A stretch of DNA of 64,000 bases from Acanthopleura granulata. Taxonomy: Eukaryota > Mollusca > Polyplacophora > Chitonida > Chitonidae. Positions 58,266-64,000 of this stretch are shown here, one piece after another; positions within the stretch are counted from its first letter, which is position 1; the number at the start of each line of letters is the position of its first letter. Under the pieces are notes generated by a model. The model saw only the letters and a program-made list of their open reading frames with translations, had not been told where the DNA came from and did not search any database. The position numbers were made by a program, and so were the translations under genes. Where the stretch lies: the NCBI GenBank assembly GCA_016165875.1, contig JABBOT010000080.1, forward strand, positions 20,284,141-20,348,140, in the 5' to 3' direction.

Positions 58266-61200
58266 ATGTCCCTTTGTAACGTGACGTTGCGTCACAATAT
58301 TGAATATTTATCAAAAACTGAGAAATAAAACATGCGAAATATATTCTGCAGGGATGAGAGGTATCATTTTCATTATAACCGTAAAGTCTTCTGAGCTCAT
58401 AAGCCGCTACGTTGAAGAATAGACAATTGACCCTACCGTGCCATAAAGTGGCGGCGTCATTTCACAAGGAGACATAGCCTTGATGTCGTAACGAGGTAGC
58501 TGGAAAACGGCGTATATCTCCATCCAGTGGTGATGGAATATTTTCTTATTAAAAATCTGTAATCGCCTTTCTAGGAGGCTATCTTCTACGTTGGTGTTTA
58601 AACAGGGCTACGCTCTCAGTATGTTCGGGAAAAACGCTACCTTCCAAAGAGGATTAACCTGCGTTTCATACATGTGTAGTATATTCTGGACTGACAAAAA
58701 AAAGAGAAGAAAAAACAAACCAAGGCTAGAACGGCAACATCACAAAAATCTCAAGAAGAGAAAACAATTCATTTTTCACTGACAGGCACTGCGTAGAGTG
58801 CGCCTGACAATGCCCAGCATGTGCATAAATTCTATTCGCTGGAATTCCCGAGGTAGACGATTATCATCAATACACCCGATATGACAGTTCGTGGCGGCTT
58901 CACTCGTCTGGCCTCATGAGTATCACGAACCCATTAAATGAACGTTATCTGAACGCCATAGGAAGAATAAAGGGTGAAGATGGGTCGTTAAACTCTGAAA
59001 TGCTTTTAGTATGAAGTGCCGTGTACAGCAAGTTGTGGAAAGGACCAGAGGATTGTGAAAGCCCGATGAGGAAAGATAAGTGGGATCAGGAAAGATAAGA
59101 GGAAAGGTTTATCACACAACACAACGTTAGCAATGCTTAGGTACGACACAACCTACGGGGAATAAGTGGCTAATACAAAACGCTGATGAAAAGTAACCAT
59201 GCCAAAAAGCAATTAGCGGTTAATCCCGGTCTGGAAAAAAACCCCAGGAAACCACGAAACGGAACTCTAATTGACATTTGGGCCAAAATTGTTACACCCA
59301 TCGTTAATATTACTTCATGCATCAATGCACATACTAAATTAATATATTCCTTTAAGCCACACGCCCTATATTTAAGAGTGAAAATAGTTTCGTAAGGAAA
59401 GAAAACACAAATAAAAACAAATATACCTGTGTCTTACTCGGTTTTACCCAGATTCTCTTTCGAGGCTTCAGTAAAAGTTGTCAGACCTGGAAATCTCTTC
59501 ACCACATATTTAGATGCGGGTAAACGAAGCCGATTTGTGCCATATACGAAAGCTCTACCAGCGGTCAACAGTCTCTGGAAAGTCCTTCGAAACCTCAAAA
59601 TTGCAGGCCTATATTTAAATTACAGCCAGGATATTGATCAAGTAAATGGGAAGTTGGTTACATACAGAGAGCATGTCTACATACTATTAAGGACATTCGG
59701 AGCATCACTCCTCCGTCTGTTGCATAATACATTTCACAAACATGTGTCTGATCGAACTTGTTCAACCAACGAGAGTGTTATCGTTAACGTAGACGGGCAT
59801 CACTTGATATACCTGGAGGAAGATTCGCCCGCTTAACTGCAACCTTGTAAATGAGAAATATCTGTGCACGTCGCTTAATATTGTCAGCTTTACACCATAC
59901 CTTTGGGGTCCAAAGACCTACATTTTTGACACAAAGTTCGGTTTAATATGTTCACACGTGCAAGTCCATGTGCATTTTATGGTGTATGACATAATGCTGT
60001 GAGCAAGCTATTTCAAAAACACAGTTTCTTGCCATTATTTGTCATTATTGAGATAAGTACTATAACCTGTTTTTCATTAGAAAGAACTCCATGTTATGAA
60101 AGGTGCATTAAGAAGAAAACACCCATATCGATTAATCGTTTTCCTGACCTTGTTATGTTCAGATGCTAAATAAACAAATACAGACCTAAACTATAGTTGT
60201 ACAAGCCCTACATGTAATCCAGTAAATGAAGGAAAGAATTACCTCTCTCGCTAATGCGTAAAAGTTTTCGTTTTCTCCAAAGCTTGTGTGATAAAATGTG
60301 ATATAATTTGAAATGCGCCCGACTACGAGAAAGTTTCACTGCTATGGAATATGTGCTCCTGCTGGAAGGTAGGCTTCATAAATGAAGAGCAGTGACTTTC
60401 CTGCCGAACTCTGTCAGCTTCTTTTTTCCATCCATAAACCGTGCCGCGATCTAGTAAGTGAAATATCGTCCTGCGTATAAGGCACTCGTGAAATACATAA
60501 ATATTTCTAAGCAAGTCACAAAATCTTGAGCAAAGTCGTAAATATATATTACAGAAAACATTTCCAACTGAGCAGGGAAACCTTCTCTTTATATGCAAAC
60601 CACCACATGCTATAGTCAGAAAAACTGATAACAGGGCATTCGAGTGCAGACATTCAATTTCTGGTAACAAGTTGGACTGTTCCAAAAACAATTAGCTAAG
60701 CCGTTTACAAACGTCTGGTTCGACTTTGCCAGACGTTCACAAATTCACTTGCCACTGTTTCAATCCTCTTGGATTCAAATGAGTGTTTAATGGGAACACC
60801 GGGCCTGACAGGAAACAGATTGTTTCAGATTTGAAGGAGACGGTTTTTGAAAGAAATTCCTTAATTTCCATCGTGGCTATTTCCGCTTAAAGCCGATGGT
60901 CTTGGGGCACAGAAATATCGATTCAAAGTTCTCTTCCTTAGGTGTGGATGCTAAAAGCCAAATGAAAGGTATATGATAATATGTTCTGGACTTTTTAAAC
61001 TGGCGAAATTTGTGGTATATGGTACACTGCAATTAATAAATAATCCTGTTGACTGAACATGTCGTCAGGTTATTTGTACTTTATTTGGCTAAACACCATG
61101 GTAAGACAAACCACTGAACACGAGTTGTGAAATACATTTTCCGAAGGGGTTAGTATTGAACGCCGTCGAAATAATATCTTTTAATATCAATTAATATATA

Positions 61201-63545
61201 AATCAACACAAAAAAGCAGCTAGTCTCCTTTAGTGTAACAGACAAAGTTGGTTAGCTCGTCATAAAGTTTTTGGACGAGAGATAATTGTGGTGTACGGTG
61301 TACCCAGCTGGGATCTGGTGGCAATAGGATAAGTGAATGATTTCCTGTGCCAATCAAAATACATCAGCCATTGACAAAATTTAATATTTTTGAAGTCACC
61401 ATTTTGCCTGTCAAACTACGCCGCCATGCTGATAACTTCAATGGAGGCACGTTTGTTAGAAGTGGTTACCTTTGCTGTGTATGTTGGCCATATTATGTTA
61501 GGGAGAAAACATAATAATTGATGTGAAATATTTATTTTATAGGATCATGTTTGATTTATAAAATATATTTGTAGAGATGGGTGTCCGTGACCCGATGTTT
61601 AATTCAGTTAGATACACATTAAGACATCGAGTTGCCAAGTTAAGCAATTTGTCTTTGTACAACGACCTCTTGTGCCCAGAAAAGCACCGCATCCAGGCCT
61701 CGCCAAATAACAGTACTGCATTATGATACATCATTTCAAGGTAAATTGAGCGATCGGTGACTTAATAATCAGCAAATACCAAAACTGCAAGGCCTTTGAG
61801 GGATACCTGAACAGTGAATTGCATTATGACTTGACACTGACTCCTATGGGCGTTTTTGGTGTATAACCGTTCTAGACCGATACAAGGGCAGGATGTCTGA
61901 ATCTATCTGTGGCGTAATAAAACTTTCCCCACGTTATAGTGGACGACTCATATGTCACTGCTATTCTGGCTAAATACGACCACAATTGGCCTCATAGTAC
62001 TTTCCACTTGAAGAATTTCATATTTTGCATAATTTTGTCCTTTTACCACACTTTGGGCATCATTATAACACCTTGTTAATGTGTGCAGACTAATCAAAAT
62101 ACACCAATGTAGTCTAGACAAGGTGCTAACTGACAGCAACTTCAGTTCTCATCATAAGCAATGACTGCTGTGGAAACCCTGGCGCCACTATTGGCCAGGA
62201 TACCCCACGATCACAGAATTTCTCCCTCTGTCCATATACCTGTAGCTCCACGAAACTGGTGGTGTTCATATGCACGATTATGTCCTCTCAACCACCCCCT
62301 CCCTTCTTACCCCAACCCTGACCCCAAACCCAACCTACTACCTGACAAGGTTGACAAGGTTATTTTCTACTAAAACGAGAGGGCCTGTTTCTTACCTAAA
62401 ATATATGGATCACAAAACTGTTTTACACAAAAGTCAGTCTTGCCATTATTCCAGGACCAGAAAGTGAATGTTAATTTTCATTTTTGCAATGAATGTTCAA
62501 GAGAGCTCGTGGTTTTAAAATAAAAATTAAACAACTTAGTCGCAGTTTTAGCGCCTTACGCTGTTAAGACTAAGTCTAAGACACTTTTGTCATCCTTGGG
62601 CCAGAGCGCTGTTGCAGTCCATCCCTGGTGAGAACGAGTTTCAGATGTTATTATAAGAATATCTAAAATCAAACAAAAACAGACTTGTTCATTTAAAACT
62701 TGTAAATTAATGCAAATGTGAACAAAGATGGCTTAGATATATGCCACAAAATCGGGTGTGTCTAACTGTTGAAGACGAGGCCGCAGACCGTGTCAAAAAA
62801 TCAAAATTCCTTTCGCTTTTAACACATTCTAACTTCACCAAATCGTTATTATATTCCCGCTGTTTTTAAATGTGTCCTTTCCCAACTACCTTGTCGACAC
62901 ATATCAACATTCTCTGGGGTATAGGAACATGCGATTTTGAGGTGAAGGCGACACGGGGTGGTGCAATCTTTCCACTGATAAGAGGGTGATAAATTTCAGA
63001 TATCCAAAATGTTATTTTCCAGATCTTGTCGTGTTATAACAAATTTCTTTTGGCGACTTCTCCTGAGTTCTTTGTATTTGACCGAAACCAGTTTGCCATT
63101 TACGAGTGCATTGCAGGTGAAAGTCTTGGCAAGATGCCACAAAGCCCAAAGTGACATGTTTGATAGTGATTGCGTGACCGATGCTTTCTTGGCTTAAGAA
63201 TAAACAGATTCTTTACATTACCGTACAGTAATGTATGCCAACTACATTATAAAGATTCAGTGCATGCCATAAGATTGTACATCAGGAATTGTGAGTTCTA
63301 GAGAACAGATATTCAATGAGTGCGGAACACCCGCGGGCGCTAGAGATCAGACAGAGGTGACCGTTTAGAATAAACACACCATATCGTTGGATATTAGCAT
63401 GTGGCCGTTGTATATTGCTTCGTCACCACCAAGAATCACCCTGTAAGGTATAATAATTTATGGCATGAGCCAGTAACGTTTCAACGAAGAACAAAGTGAT
63501 GAACATATCTCATTCAGGCGGATCTCTTCGTTAAGTCCTTAGTTA
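58266..63545. other. Anonymous non-coding sequence
   Basis: No recognisable exon. The longest frame, 135 codons at 59429-59836, reads like protein in places but matches no family I know, and a frame of this length is expected a few times by chance in the window. Confidence 0.3.
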
Positions 63546-63712
63546 TTGTTGTCTTGGAATGATCACCTACGATGCACAACGGCAATGCACTAAATTCATT
63601 CTTGCCATTTACCTCTTCGTCAATCCTGTAGCTGTGTATATCTTGGAATGATCATCTACAATGTACCACAGTAATACACTCAATTAATTTAAACTAATTC
63701 TTGCCGCTAGCT
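63546..63712 (+). repeat. 89-bp tandem duplication
   Basis: CTTGGAATGATCA(C/T)CTAC(G/A)ATG starts at 63553 and again at 63642. Each copy continues with GCAC or TACCAC, then AATACACT-like text and ATTCTTGCC. Two copies are seen. Confidence 0.8.
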
Positions 63713-64000
63713 AGTATAGGTAGTTGTTGACTAATATATAGTGCTGCCTAAATACAGATCCATTATATTCTTCCTGCCTCGGGGCAAACTTGTCATTTGA
63801 TACACTTTTGCTTTTTTTTTTTTGTTGCCTAAATGTAGAACGCAATCAGAATGAAACTATTCATATATTCATAGAACTGCTTATTGCTTGATCTAGATGT
63901 CGAGAAACTGAATCAGAAAGAAGAACCCTCACCAAACTGTACAGCCAAGAGAACCTATATGCATTCAATGTGGCTTACTCGCAAATATTCATCGCCAGCT

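Noticed and set aside
59429..59836. 135-codon frame with protein-like composition
   Set aside because: No family recognised and length within chance expectation. A pyrimidine-rich AG lies nearby but no donor fits clearly.

Overview
The window is animal nuclear DNA, AT-rich and dominated by mobile-element remains. I found no intact host protein-coding gene, no rRNA, no functional tRNA gene and no CRISPR array. The organism is most likely a marine lophotrochozoan, probably a mollusc. That is inferred from three things: tRNA-headed SINEs with a conserved core of the kind I associate with molluscan genomes, an I-group LINE, and decayed copies of two transposase-like families that are common in invertebrates.

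Layout. At 1-2.0 kb lies a broken DDE transposase of the Harbinger-like type with a C-terminal SWIM zinc finger. Its C-terminal part is on the plus strand and its N-terminal exon is on the minus strand, so the gene is split by an inversion or made of two copies. At 2.9-3.8 kb there is a tandem array with a unit of about 352 bp. From 3.8 to 20 kb the DNA is mostly anonymous, with LINE 3'-end scraps at 12.75 and 14.96 kb, tRNA-like remnants and one TATA-box candidate at 18.07 kb. At 20.9-26.1 kb sits a nearly full-length non-LTR retrotransposon (copy A). It has a 5'UTR, a zinc-knuckle ORF1, an endonuclease/RT/RNase H ORF2 and a perfect 12-bp target-site duplication. At 27.0-27.7 kb there are three clustered SINEs, one with a perfect 14-bp duplication. 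At 30.1-31.0 kb there is a second tandem array, period 300 bp. At 31.3-33.0 kb there are three more SINEs. From 34.1 to 37.3 kb and again from 43.4 to 48.4 kb, copies of a large non-coding composite repeat occur, including two adjacent direct copies about 2.0 kb apart. At 39.2-41.9 kb is a decayed gene of an uncharacterised, probably transposon-encoded family (motifs HVDFS.NY, FSD.P.TQYRQK and RDTCLC..HEN). It is bracketed by four copies of a 12-bp motif. At 50.7-51.0 kb is a SINE of a second family. At 51.4-54.1 kb is a second, 5'-truncated LINE (copy B). The rest, to 64 kb, is repeat scraps and anonymous sequence.

How the parts fit. The LINE 3' end, with its (ATTC)n tail, resembles the 3' ends of both SINE families. 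One SINE copy has an intermediate, ATTC-tailed end. This suggests that the LINE family supplies, or supplied, the retrotransposition machinery for the SINEs. All autonomous elements seen here carry inactivating lesions, so any present activity would depend on copies elsewhere.
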